From positions 2,790,001-2,854,000 of the forward strand of contig JAUDYN010000006.1 in NCBI GenBank assembly GCA_030407005.1: a stretch of 64,000 nucleotides of DNA, read 5' to 3'. The position numbers and the translations under genes are program-made. This document shows, in pieces, positions 23,905 to 34,972 of this stretch (position 1 is its first letter; every line of letters begins with the position of its first letter). This DNA is from Desarmillaria ectypa. Its lineage: Eukaryota; Basidiomycota; Agaricomycetes; Agaricales; Physalacriaceae. Below the pieces are notes generated by a model. That model was not told the origin of the DNA. It searched no databases and saw only the letters and a program-made list of their open reading frames with translations.

Positions 23905-25750
23905 GGGTGAACAGCGATGGGCTGGTGAAGGGGGTTGGAAGCGCAAGGCAACCTTGGAGCTGATGTATTAAGTATGCCCACTCTACCACGTCAGGATGCG
24001 AACTCGCATCATGTCGGCTGATCATGAAGCACACTTGCTCAACGTCTGAGAGCCGTGTTGAGGTTTAGTTTGATACAGTAGATCTAAGAATGAAACTCGC
24101 CAGCTCTGAGTCTAGGAGAGACGAAGGCGGAGTTGATGGCTTCGAAAAGGCTTATCTTGTGACGTCTTCTCCTATCAACAAATCAACAACACGTCCCATG
24201 AGGCTGTGAGAAAGTCACAGGTGATATGTTGGCGATCTTCGGCAGTATGGAACTGTCGCGCCATAGTAAGAGGTCTTAGGCAGTTGTATGAACGAGAACT
24301 GGTGAATCATAGTGGTATCACTGCTGCTGCAGGAAAGGAATCAGCTCCAGTGGTCTTTGTGTGGTGAGCTATCTAAGCGAGCCTCCTTGAAAAGGCCACT
24401 CAACCTCACCTTCGCATTGCTGCCGCAGCATGGCCCCATAAATGACCTGGGCACGATGCTTTTGCACTATCTGCTAGTTTCCTCCTACCATCGACCACCT
24501 ATCGATACCCATATCCATTTAGTATGACGCCGTTCTTCCCTGCGCAAGATGCTATCTTTAGTGTCATCTCAACACATTTTCGAACGGAATCACTGGGTAT
24601 ATCATCTGTGGTCTCTATTAGTCGGAGAGTAGAGAGACAACATAGAGTATTGCGTATGTGAGGGGCTTATCTGCCCTACTACTGCTTCAGCCTCAGGTGA
24701 CGATGACTCAAACTGATAATATTAGGCATCGTGATGGCTAGCGATAAGCCCCAGAGCGCATTGAATGGAAGCATTATAGTCTGCATGACCAAGATTGGTC
24801 GTTTTAGAGAGGTTATCACCCTTTAGAGCTATGGTCAGTGAGTTTTTGTGCGTCCATTCCAACAAGAAGACGAACACATGGCTCACCATGTTCTAGTTTC
24901 CCAGGCACCCAATTACGAGTATTTAACGCCTCGACCACATGAGTCACCACTGAGGCTGGAGCGTGTCGGATTTTACACGTTGATATTTAACTGCGTAGTA
25001 TATGGGCTGCCAGAGTTATACCCTGTACATCGATGGGCCTTATTATAATTGTTTTTTAAACTTATTGCTGACGGTATTGACAAAAGAAGTCGAAGGGCGG
25101 ATCCTCGGATACTGGGTTCACGAGCGATTCTATATTGCTGCGATACCCCCAGATGTCGCCTTCATTTCGGTTGCCACGCGTAAGGGGAGGTTCCGAGAGT
25201 ATGGGCCACTGGGAGGCCAGAATGGACTGCAGGATCAGAAAATCTGGAATAAGTACAATTCTCGTTACTACCAAGCATTGTACTGACGGCTGGGAGAAAT
25301 CACTTTGCTACATTGACTCTAACAACGATAGATCCCAAAGTACGTTGAGCAATGTCTGCAGAAAGGCCTGTTTACACCGCATACCCATCATGTTGGGCAT
25401 TCCATTGGCAGAGCTGCAGCCAGAAGAGAGTACTAGGGATGAAGTGGGATTGAATGAAGCGGCGAGAGGTGAAGTTTGCCACGTGAAGAATTAGAGTTTA
25501 GATATTAGTAACCGGTTTGCTGGTTCGGCCCGGCGATTTCTCGCCAGCTTTCCCACTTCCCATCTTCGAGTCTCGCACAAATAATTGCCTACGAACTTTC
25601 ATCTGCAGAATATGCTCAAATCTTAGCTTACTTTATGGATGAATCTAAATGCCTTTTAATCTAGCTTCTCGGTATCTTAAATGAATACAAAATACAAAAT
25701 GCTCTCACAACACTGTGACGGGAATTAGACCACAATCGGATCTGGTGGCT
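23905..25750. other. Gene-free or decayed 1.8-kb stretch
   Basis: Open frames occur (for example plus 24848-25048 and 25002-25286), but none matches a family and their splice potential is poor. AT-rich, degenerate sequence suggests old mobile-element remains. The segmental duplication starts near 25755. Confidence 0.35.
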
Positions 25751-25974
25751 TACATCCATGATGCCCATCCTAGCGACGATTCTCATTAGTGTAACCCTAA
25801 CTGGTACCTGTTTCCCGGAGGCTTCTTCGAAATATAATTTTCGGACTCGAATATCTATAACGCCTCCTTATCCTTCGAATTCCTCCTTATTAATACGGTC
25901 AGGGTATTGCACAGTATCATTGCCTTCTGATCTCACCCAATCCTTCTTGCTCCTTCCTTCGTATGAGTTCGTCA

Positions 25975-27108
25975 ATGAAGGCTAAATTCCAAACTCTATT
26001 ACTTAGGATTAATACCAAGGCGTGCGAATTGTCCCCTTCACTCTCGTCGCATTTGAACTTGTTGTGCCATAGATAACCGAGATATATCACGATGAAGCTG
26101 ATTCTTCATCAACCATCACACCTACGTTGGCGTATTATATACCTCCTTGACGGAACCACCGGGTGCACAGCGAGGGAGAGAAGGCGAAAGAACCATCACC
26201 TGATTACCCCATAGCCGAGGCAAACGGGAAGACGGTCGCGACGTAGTTCGCATTGAGCTCAGAGAAGCTCGTTTGTTAACATGCAAAGGCACGAGGAACG
26301 AGAAAAAGACGAGACATACCCAAGTAGCATAATCCCACCATACGCTTGCGTGTAGGATAACAGTAAATAACATACCAAATGGATACAAAAAAAATATACC
26401 TCCTTCAGACACGGATTCCGAGGTAAGTATGACTGACTGCTGGTATCTTGTTTACCTACCAACCATTTACCTATCGCTTAGCCTCCTGAAAACCCGCGCC
26501 CGTCCCCCACTTCATCTAGGCTGACTTTCCTCACGATCTGGGGTCCCGAGTCTCAGAATTATACCCTTCCATTCATTCCTAAAGAGCCACTGGAAGGGAA
26601 GCGAAGCGAAGGCAGTATCCTAGGACATCCAGAATGTGAACCAAACTTGGTCAGAACCCATTTCACTTCAAATCGTTCATATTTCTAACAAGTTTCCCCA
26701 GCATTCCCGTTTCTCCACTACTACTACATTAAAGTCTCAGAGTCTCAGACACCGCACACATTTATCAATTTTAACGGTAACCCGCCGATTGTGCAACCTG
26801 CTCCGCGACGCCCTGAGATATCATGTTCTTGCCTGCCCTTTCCATCCCGTCCACGGGAAAACCGTTCCAGAGTCTTCCTCGCGTCCACCTTCACTCGTAG
26901 TTTGACCTCGTCGTGCACCAACCTCCTGCCGCGTTCATGTTTCCCAGGAGCTTCTTCCGCATCATCTCCACCTTCGTGGCCATCCTCGCCGTCTCTTTCA
27001 CCCCTGGGGTTTCTCAAGTGTAAGGCGACTCAGTCTCAGGAGGCCGAGGATGCTTGGGTGAAAATAGATGTCGAGTGTGTCATTCGTGAACGCATTATTC
27101 ACATATGA
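25975..27108 (+). pseudogene. Degraded duplicate of the gene at 29754
   Basis: Same exon order as the intact copy at 29754-30678: MKAKFQTLLLRINTK at 25975, a middle exon, and the 3' exon with ASSASSPPSWPSSPSLSPLG and AEDAWVKIDVECVIRERIIH ending at 27108. The first donor is changed from GGTGCG to GGCGTG, exon 2 is split by the insertion at 26149-26393, and a deletion near 26728 shifts frame between HSRFSTTTTLKS and the downstream exon. Function of the parent gene is unknown. Confidence 0.7.
26149..26393 (+). mobile_element. Retroposon-like (SINE-like) insertion
   Basis: A 245-base segment flanked by a perfect 12-base direct repeat ATATACCTCCTT at 26137-26148 and 26394-26405, ending in a run of A (26387-26394). 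The paralogous copy B at about 29922-29945 reads straight through (ACATACCTCCCCTAGACATAG), so it is an empty site. Poly-A plus target duplication points to reverse transcription by a LINE-type machinery. It contains no obvious tRNA-like A and B boxes, so its source RNA is unknown. Confidence 0.65.
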
Positions 27109-27479
27109 ATCGGGATTCGGTGCTGTTTGGGAGGGCTTTGGGGGTAAATTATTGGTAATGGAACGCGTATAACCACAAACTGTGTTTGGCCCGACAATCC
27201 ATCTTTCTCTATACGAACTTCACCAAGACACGTTTATTGGCATATGATGCCAGTCGAAGGCACCTTGCTCTTGAGACATAATTGCGATATATTTTCTGAT
27301 AGACGGTTGAGAGCAGCATTCATTTGACGCTCCATCCTGAGCATCTCGTGTATAAGAAATTGATGGACGTGCGAAACCTCATATACATGTCGTGCAACTC
27401 GGTGACAGAGACCCGCCGCCAAGCGCTAGCCTGTGGATATTGATGATGCATATGCTATTATTGCACGACGGAGTCCGAC

Positions 27480-27660
27480 TTACCTCCTGTGACATTGAGT
27501 CTCTGAACAGATCCATCTTCGGGGTGCATCCGAGCCCGATAAGCCGTCAAACGAAGTTTCACTCGGTGTTGCCTTAGCATCCCAAGAGTTTAAGGAGGAG
27601 CTGCTGCATCCATCATGGTCTTGGCCAGAACCTGCGCCAGACCTTCCAAAGCAACATTTC
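27480..27660 (-). pseudogene. 3' fragment of the GNAT acetyltransferase gene
   Basis: Minus-strand sequence here reads SGQDHDGCSSSSLNSWDA, clearly related to the C terminus of the intact gene (SFGQDHDGDGSSSESSWDA near 32150). Only the tail is present; it is part of duplication copy A and has no start or catalytic domain. Confidence 0.65.
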
Positions 27661-27760
27661 CGTGGTATTATAGAAGGATATGTGCTATGCTGAGGGCCAA
27701 TGGCACCGGTTCCTGGATATGGTGCATAAAAAGGAAGCACACCCTCCGCGCAATCCCCAG

Positions 27761-29504
27761 TCTCGTATATTTTCGTTCGGTAAACCTGTGTCGCTTTGAG
27801 AAATTACGAAGAGACAATGACGCGCAAATCCGCTATGCTTGTTCGTACATGTTAGTACTAATGAACTAACTGTGTCAAAGCTAGCATTGGGTAAATTAGA
27901 CAAAGAATGACGGTACATTGCCGAGGCATTACCTTTCGTTGATACAAGTCACATTGTCCTCTAGCAAGGGCTACGTTACTCTCCCTCTCCTGGCGTCTCC
28001 TACCCATATATGAGTCCAAGGCCTGCATCGGTTTGACATCGGGACTCAGGCATGGATGATCGCGGTTCGTGGTGTTGAGTACATCATCTCCCTTGCGCAC
28101 GACACCGGTAAGATGATGCGTAAATCTAGGGATAGCCGCTACGGGACACCATGAACATGGTAGAGCTACTAGGAATACGGGGACGAAGATCAACGAAACG
28201 AGGAAAAAACTACGAAGACAAAAAAAATAGCTAACAGCGGATCAATGAAAATACGCCAATAAGACCAACAAAGCGCTTACGAAGGATGCAAGGTGCATTC
28301 GAGAGCTGCACTGCTGGGGTCGGTACATTTTCCCCACGGAAAACCGAGGCCTCAAAATGTCGTGACATTTCATTTGAAATTCTAATGGTAAAAAAGAGTT
28401 CACATAAACAACTTGAAAGATGATATATTTTCCACACTTTTGGAGTAAGAAAAAGAGCAGGAAAAACGGAAGGAAAAAGGTATTTCCTATGGTCAGAACA
28501 AAGGAAACCGCTTTTCATTCGCAGAAAAGAAGCCATTTTTGGTATGCAAAAGGAGCGCTAAATAGAACTTGTTTTTATTGTGTTTTCTGTATCCCATTTT
28601 TGCGGCGCACAAAGGTAAAGAAAAGTCACAACATTTTCAGAATACATTTTTCCGTCCTGAAACTCCCATCGCGTCACCGCTCAGATATCATTTGACCATT
28701 GGGGTGCTATTGTTCCTGCTGTCCCAATCGCACCCTGTCCCTCTTCCGCACCTTCCTAGCTCGTCATCGATTTACCCAGCCCAGCCTAGCATCTACCATG
28801 ACCTTTATTTACAAAGGGCGGCCCCTCTACCCCTCTGCAGAGTGTTACCGCTGTTGTCAAGCTCCTGGATGTTCATTGTTCCTGTACAGGCCGGAGCTTC
28901 CAACGGTGGCTGATAGATGATAACCCTGCATTTGTAGTCGGTTTTGTGCATTATTGCGGCGGGCGACGATTGTGCCCGATCGACGTGTCGCAATGAGGCC
29001 AGGATAAGGTAAGTACTTGCAGGCATATTAAATAATGTTTCCAAGTCTTCGCATTTTCATCTATTTCAAATCCCGACTGCTTGTCGCTTGCCTGTCAAGA
29101 GATTTATTTAAAGAAGAAAAAAGGAATAAGCATTGCACACATATCTTCCAAGGCTTCGAAGCTTATCTCGTTTCGAGAGACAAAAGCCATTTTTGACCAT
29201 TAAGAAGTGGATACGAGTTCCGCGAGTATATAATAAAGACGGCTTGTGTTGCTTGCGGTCATGACATGCTGTGCTGAAGAAGACTGCATCATGCACATTG
29301 AGAGCGGGGTTTGGGTGGGAACGATGTTGTATAGTTGAGAAAGTTCAGGTCCCAATTTGGTCTGGTGGGACGTCGATTTCGCATGAAAAGTCCGGTGCAG
29401 CCTTCCGATCCAACCGTTTTGGAGCTTGAGCACAACATCCACTAAGTATATCCTCCTATGTCCAGGCAATAGTACTTGTATAGACAATGATCGGGTCAAG
29501 CGGT
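27761..29504. other. Spacer between the two duplication copies
   Basis: About 1.7 kb with AT-rich and A-rich segments (28380-28640) and no recognisable gene. A short plus-strand frame at 28798-28920 is Cys-rich but too short to assign. Confidence 0.4.
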
Positions 29505-29753
29505 TGGTGTCCATGGTGCCCATCTTGGCGATGATTCTTATTGATCTCACTTAACTAGTACCCTTTTTCTTCTTGAAAATCTAATAGGCTCCGCATACCG
29601 TAATGCCCACTTATTATTTCATTCTGGCCACCACTGGCGTCTCTTCAATCCCCCCTTATAAATGCACTCAAGGGCCCTTGTATCGCGCACTATCTTTACT
29701 ACACTCTCATTCTACCCAATTCTTCCCACTCCTTGCTCTGTCTAAGTTCTCCG

Positions 29754-30678
29754 ATGAAGGCCAAATTCCAAACTCTACTGCTTAGAATTAACACCAAGGT
29801 GCGTGCATTGTTCCCTTCCCTCTCGTCTCGTCTAAAGTATTATGCTGCAGAAATCCAACAATTATCATGACGAAGTCGACTGTTCATCGACATGTACCAT
29901 CACACCTACGCTGGCACATTACATACCTCCCCTAGACATAGAAACGGTCGCCGAGGTAAGTGCGGTTGTACGACAGTTGTATAAATCCATCAATACACAT
30001 TATTTAGCCTCTTGAAGAACCCCGACCATCGCCTCCTCCATCTAGGCTGACTTTCCTCGCGATCTGGGATCCCGAGTCTCAGCATTACACCCTCCCTTTT
30101 ATCCCTCAAGAGCCACTGGGATGGCACGAAGACGAAGGTTTCTTCGATACATGCAACCTAATAGGTCATTCCGAATGTGAACCGCAACTGGTCAGATTCC
30201 ATTCCACTTCAAATTGCTCATATTTCCGACAAATTACCCCCAGCATTCTCGTTTCTCCACTTCCACCACTTCAACGTCAAATTACATCGAGGTGTCGGAG
30301 CCTCAGACGCCACAGGCATTTATGAACGTGAACGGCAACCCGCCAATCGCGCAACAAGCTCCGCGACACCCCGAGATATCCCGGCCTTTCCTCCTCCTTC
30401 CATCTCCTCCACGGGAGGACCATTCAAGCGTCTCCCTCGTGTCTACCCTCACTCGTAGATCGAACTCATCGCGCACCAACCTCCTGCCGCGTTCACACTT
30501 CTCAGGATACGGCCGAAAGGCTTCTTCCGCATCATCTCCACCTTCGAGCCCATCCTCGCCGTCTCTTTCACCCCTGGGATTTCTCAAGCGGAAGGCGACT
30601 CAGTCTCGGGAGGCCGAGGATGCTTGGGTGAATATAGATGTCGAATGTGTCATTCGCGAACGCGTTATTCATATATGA
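29754..30678 (+). CDS. Unknown Ser/Pro-rich protein
   Basis: Modelled from four exons: MKAKFQTLLLRINTK (29754-29798); an exon ending TPTLAHYIPPLDIETVAE; one from about 30008 with PLEEPRPSPPPSRLTFLAIW, SQHYTLPFIPQEPLG and ECEPQL; and a last exon from about 30243 beginning HSRFSTSTTSTSN and ending CVIRERVIHI at 30678. The intron GTCAGATT...CCCCAG (about 30190-30242) is conserved at the same place in the degraded copy A, which supports the model. The last exon is rich in Ser and Pro (SSASSPPSSPSSPSLSPLG), probably disordered. No domain is recognised. The start of exon 2 is uncertain. Confidence 0.55.
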
Positions 30679-32067
30679 CCCGGAATTCAGTGTTGTATTG
30701 GGAGTGCCTTGAGGTGTGTAGAATTAATAATGGCCCAACGCGTAGACCGTGACTCTTAATTATAATCCTATATAATTAGTCAAACCCTCCTTCCTTCGCT
30801 TCATAATTCATCTGCATCGTTCTATTTCCGCGTGTGCGCTGGGAATTACTTGACGCATTGTAGATGTGAAAGGAGATAGAAAGGGAATGGACATCAGCTA
30901 TGACGATGGTGAATAGGCGGGGCGGGTAACCATACACGAGGGCAAGACTGCGGAATCTATAAATTGTATACCTTACTGATTTGAATCGTTTTATCTATTT
31001 TTTGAGATAAGTATCGTTGGATTGACTTCGAATTCATACTGAGCCTGTCTCTGCATGTTCACATTAAAAGTGCTGGGTCATGTCGAGCAGTTAAACCGCA
31101 CCGAAAGTTTTACGCTGAAGGTTAAACACTCCCACACGCATGGCCTTTGCTTCGACTTCCTCAGCCTAACCAATGTTAAGTATAAACGGAACATGGGTAT
31201 CAACTGCGACGTGTCTATCAGAATTGAACATGAGGACGCACTCATCGCGACTATATTCATCAATCGAAGCCTGGATTGTAAACTTGGCCACCCCCATCAT
31301 AGGAATTGGGCAAAAACAGCTCGTGTATTTAATTTTGGTTTTGCTAGGAAGCAAGTAGTGACTCAACTTCGTCATGGTTGCTTCCTGCCTTGAGAGGGGC
31401 ACATCATGTTCTCAGGACTCGGCTTCAATTATTGCCAGCCCGGAGAGATAGTCTACTTTATCCAGCATTTTATTTCCAGACGAACGCCAAGAAGCCGTTC
31501 ATGAAGGAGATTTCAAAGATAAGATGCCCGGTCGTTGTTGGGAAGAGGAGTTTACAGTTTACATGCCCAACTTTAGACGAAAACGAGGCACGGAGCGCAC
31601 TCTGTAACTGGCAAGCTAAAGATCTCACGGTGTGATGCCTGCCAAATGACGTGAACCAATTTAAGAAGCGACACATGAATCCAAAGCTTAAATTACTTAA
31701 TATCCCATCATTGCTCTCAATCCGCCGCTGATGCGAGCCCAAATCACTTGCGCTTGGCGACTAGGCGCGCTACATTTAGGTTATGTGATAGATGGTTGAT
31801 AGCGGCATTCGTTCAATGCTCTATCTTTAGAATATTGTATGAGAAACTTGTATACAATCTGAGCAAACAAAAAGCCCTCCCCTCCAATTTAAGCCGGCCC
31901 GGGCTTTTCGGTGATAGAGAGCCTGCCGCCGCGTAGCGGATGCTAATGTACTATTGTACGACCTACTGTAGAATAGTCACTGCGTATCATATAATATATG
32001 TGTACAATCACGGTAGAGCCCGACTTACCTTAAACGTTGAATCTGAACGGATAGATCTACTATCACT
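30679..32067. other. Spacer downstream of the unknown gene
   Basis: Convergent region between the unknown gene and the GNAT gene. Open frames on both strands around 31055-31740 resemble no family. The last 280 bases are shared with duplication copy A. Confidence 0.35.
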
Positions 32068-33944
32068 TCAAGATACATCCGATAGACTGTCAAACGAGGA
32101 AATGCTCGATGTGTCTATAGCATCCCAAGAGCTTTCGGAGGAGCTGCCGTCTCCATCATGGTCTTGGCCGAAAGACAATCGAGATGGCATCGGAGGAGAG
32201 GCCAGTGCCTGTTCCAGACCTCCCAAAGCAAAAGCTGTCGAACTCCCGAAAGTAGACGTAGAATCATATGCTCCACCCAACTTTGGGCGTTTCGTATCGA
32301 GATCCTCCTCCTCCTCCTCCTCCTCTACATCAAGCGCCAAATCCACATCTCCAGCCGCAGCAAGATACTCTTGATCATCCACAAAGTCCTCCAAATCGAC
32401 GGCCTTTCTCTTTCCTTTCGCTTCGTTCGAATACGAGCCAGTGTCATACCGGACAGTCTCCATGCTAGACGTCTTTTTGAGCAACCGCCTTTCCTCCTCC
32501 TTGCTATTTTGCTCCCATCGCAAAAGTGTATCCCGCTCCCTCTCGTGTCGGAGGAACATCTCATCCCACAGCGTCGGTGGCGCTTCAACCAACGAGGAAC
32601 GGATAACCCATTCCGTATCGATCATCGCCATACTAGTCGCATCCTTCCACTCTCGCTCGAGCGGACTGAAGAAAGTACTTCGGCGGGTGCCCTCATGACT
32701 GAATCGCCTATGGTTGACAGGTATATCAGATTGATGCAGCGAAGTGGGACGAAGGAGACTTACTCTCGCGTGAATAGTTTCAGCGCATGCGCTTTCAATG
32801 GTGTCTGTAGTAGTGTAGCTTGAATGCGATGACACTTGAGTTCGTCGAATGCATACTCCACGACAAGCTGCACAGCTTGTTGGGCATACCCGTACCCTCG
32901 GTACTTCTCATGTAGGATCAGTCCGATCCTGACTTCACCCACTGCGTTCAGAGACTCATGATGAGGAGTAGAAAAGAGATATATGAACCCGAGCGGTTCT
33001 TTGGGAACCTGCGGAGCAGCCGTGGGGTTCCAACCTAACTCCAAGCTGCGGTTTGGAGACGGAGATGACAGTGGTGACAAGAATTCGTTCTGCTGGAATG
33101 ACGAGAGCGGGGTGATTTTGAAGCCCGGGATATCGTTAAGGTGTTCATGTTCAGCTGTCAAGTTGTGATTCAAGGTCCAATTGCTGGTCTGTTCGCTACA
33201 CTCCTCTTTAATTTGTTTGCTGCTCCCCAAATTAAATGGGATATCGGCACTGGAAATCGATCTAGAGGGCTTCGTGTTGGAACCATCGGTATGATCCCAC
33301 CAAGTATTTCCGCCGTGCCGTACAGAAGACTTCAGTGAAGGGGCGACTAATGTCTCCGTAGACCCGCTAAACGAATCAGAGGTCTTTCGTTCTGACTGAT
33401 TGACCTTAATCTATAAAAGCCATCTCTTAGCACCAAACATCAACAGGTCTCTTAGAATGGCCGACTTACACCGCCTTCCCCAGCTGGCTGATCTTTAAGC
33501 GCTTGGTGTTTTTTATTTTTCCTCCTACGGGATTTCTTTGGCTTGCGGGGAGCCTGTGCGGAGGGTGAGCCAAGAGAATATTGTGGATGTACAAGTTCGC
33601 TTACCACCACCACCACCGCCTCGGCGCCTAAGTGTACGGCGGACGGCTTGATGTCCTCATCACTAGTCAATATCGCATCCTAACAATAATCAGATCTTGG
33701 GTAGATCCAGCGACGGCTAGAAAAATATGCTCACCTCAAGGGGAGGGTCGGGCATTGGTTCCTGCCTGATGATTAGCCCAAACCAAAGCGCGTTCCCAAT
33801 CAAGTCCAAGACATCATTAAAACTAGCTGCCTCGACACAGCATAGCTGCTGCTCCTCGAAGAGACGGGTGAGATAGTCTAAATGATCATCATATCCGCTA
33901 AGACCATCGACTAGTAGGATATCGTTGGTCGAGTAATGCCTCAT
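32068..33944 (-). CDS. GNAT-domain acetyltransferase with extra N-terminal region
   Basis: One continuous model from ATG 33944. Exon 1 (MRHYSTNDILLVDGLSGYDD...PPLE) joins DAILTSDEDIKPSAV, then a basic patch (RKPKKSRRRKNKKHQ). The intron at about 33417-33472 joins EGG in phase to IKVNQSERKTSDSF, and that exon runs on into the catalytic domain. The GNAT core is PLGFIYLFSTP, VGEVRIGLI, and the acetyl-CoA motif HEKYRGYGYAQQAVQ with RGYGYA as the Q/RxxGxG/A loop. A last intron joins KLFTRE to RFSHEGTRRSTFF. The C-terminal part holds an acidic run (VEEEEEEEDLD) after a basic KGKRK, suggesting nuclear location. Substrate unknown. The first about 70 residues resemble no domain I know. Confidence 0.72.
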
Positions 33945-34321
33945 GGTAGTGGTTCAGGGCAAGCAGAATAAGCGCCTAAACACGTTCTGAACCTTTATAG
34001 CGGGAGTACATCATGTGTCACCGCGGATGAATTCTAGAGTCACATCCCTTCCCACGAATGATAAAAGCTTAAAGGTCTCCCAGTCAATGAGATAAACACA
34101 GCAAATGGAACAACATCCAGACTGCCTTGTACAGCCATAAGACAGGTGAGAACGGACACAGAGTCGAAGACAGCATCAAGAGTACCAAATTGATGGCATT
34201 GCTCGGGGTAACCTTAATTCACGCGATAAGCATCATGTAGAGCATATCTCATATTGCGCTTATGTCGTAGCAGTATGATAGGTGGAAATGCAGAGAAAAG
34301 AATACAACGACAGCATAACAC

Positions 34322-34972
34322 TCACTACAACGATGAAGTAGGTCAGAAGATGACAAGTAACTCACGGGGCAGACACATACGAAAGTGAGGGCAGCACCCT
34401 TTGTCTTCTTCTCACCACCAAGCTCGAAGCTGCAGAACAAACGGTTATCAACATACTATCCAGATTAACACTCAAGGAAGCTACACACTGTTTGCAACGC
34501 TTCAAAGTCAGTTGCATTTTGTACTTGCACACAGTGCACTCCAGCCGTAGCACAACCTTCTTCGTCGTTTTGGCCTAATCAACAGCATCAGCACCGTCCC
34601 ATGACCTAACTGAGATAGCACACCTTCTTGTGGAAGACGGGCTTGGTCTGACCACCATAACCGGATTGCTTTCGGTCGTAACGACGCTTTCCCTGTGCGA
34701 AGATGGAATCCTTGCCCTTCTTGTACTGGGTCACCTTATGAGGCCTGAGGCAAACATTGAGCACACAGTATATCCCAGGCCATCAAAGTAAACGTACGTG
34801 TGTTTCTTGCATGTTTTGCCCTTGCAGTCTGTTCCATAAATCCCATTGGCATCCCGACAATTGATATTGCAACAAAGGGCTACTCACATGTCCTCCGTGT
34901 CCTATGAAGCACGTCAGCATCTCCCAGACAAAGAAAGGGAAAAGACTGGACTCACTTGGGAATGTTGACCAT
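34322..34972 (-). CDS. RPL42: 60S ribosomal protein eL42 (L36a/L44)
   Basis: Small zinc-ribbon protein of the large ribosomal subunit, near the E site. Start at 34972; exons give [39 protein letters not shown] and continue to [40 protein letters not shown]. The four zinc-ligand cysteines are present as two CxxxxC/CxxC pairs. The final coding intron lies directly after ALTF, and the acceptor TTGTAG is followed at once by TGA (34324-34322), so the last coding exon is only the stop codon. Residue 56, the cycloheximide-resistance position, is Pro, the sensitive form. About 105 residues, the usual family length. Confidence 0.95.

Larger units (their letters stand above)
25755..27760. repeat. Segmental duplication, degraded copy A
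   Basis: Direct-orientation partner of 29505-32280. Shared blocks in the same order: the leader (25758 against 29512), the ATGAAGGC(C/T)AAATTCCAAAC start (25975 against 29754), the CTAGGCTGACTTTCCTC block (about 26516 against 30044), the 3' exon ending CGxATTATTCAxATATGA (27108 against 30678), the GATAGA(C/T)GGTTGA block (about 27299 against 31788), and the 3' end of the GNAT gene (about 27480-27660 against 32060-32230). Copy A carries frameshifts, a lost splice donor and a 245-base insertion. Confidence 0.8.
29505..32280. repeat. Segmental duplication, intact copy B
   Basis: Partner of copy A. It holds the intact unknown gene at 29754-30678 and the 3' end of the GNAT gene. It is longer than copy A because of about 0.9 kb between 30750 and 31780 that A lacks or has lost. 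Divergence between copies is visible throughout, so the duplication is not recent. Confidence 0.75.

Noticed and set aside
26791..27108. Standalone 105-codon gene at the 3' exon of copy A
   Set aside because: It is the last exon of a degraded duplicate; the matching exon in copy B is spliced to upstream exons.
32268..32468. Pro-rich plus-strand frame (PPPPPP)
   Set aside because: Antisense of the Glu-rich acidic run in the GNAT gene (CTC repeats).
34249..34440. Extended eL42 C terminus without splicing
   Set aside because: The extra 44 residues have no match to the family; a good intron ending right before TGA gives the normal end.
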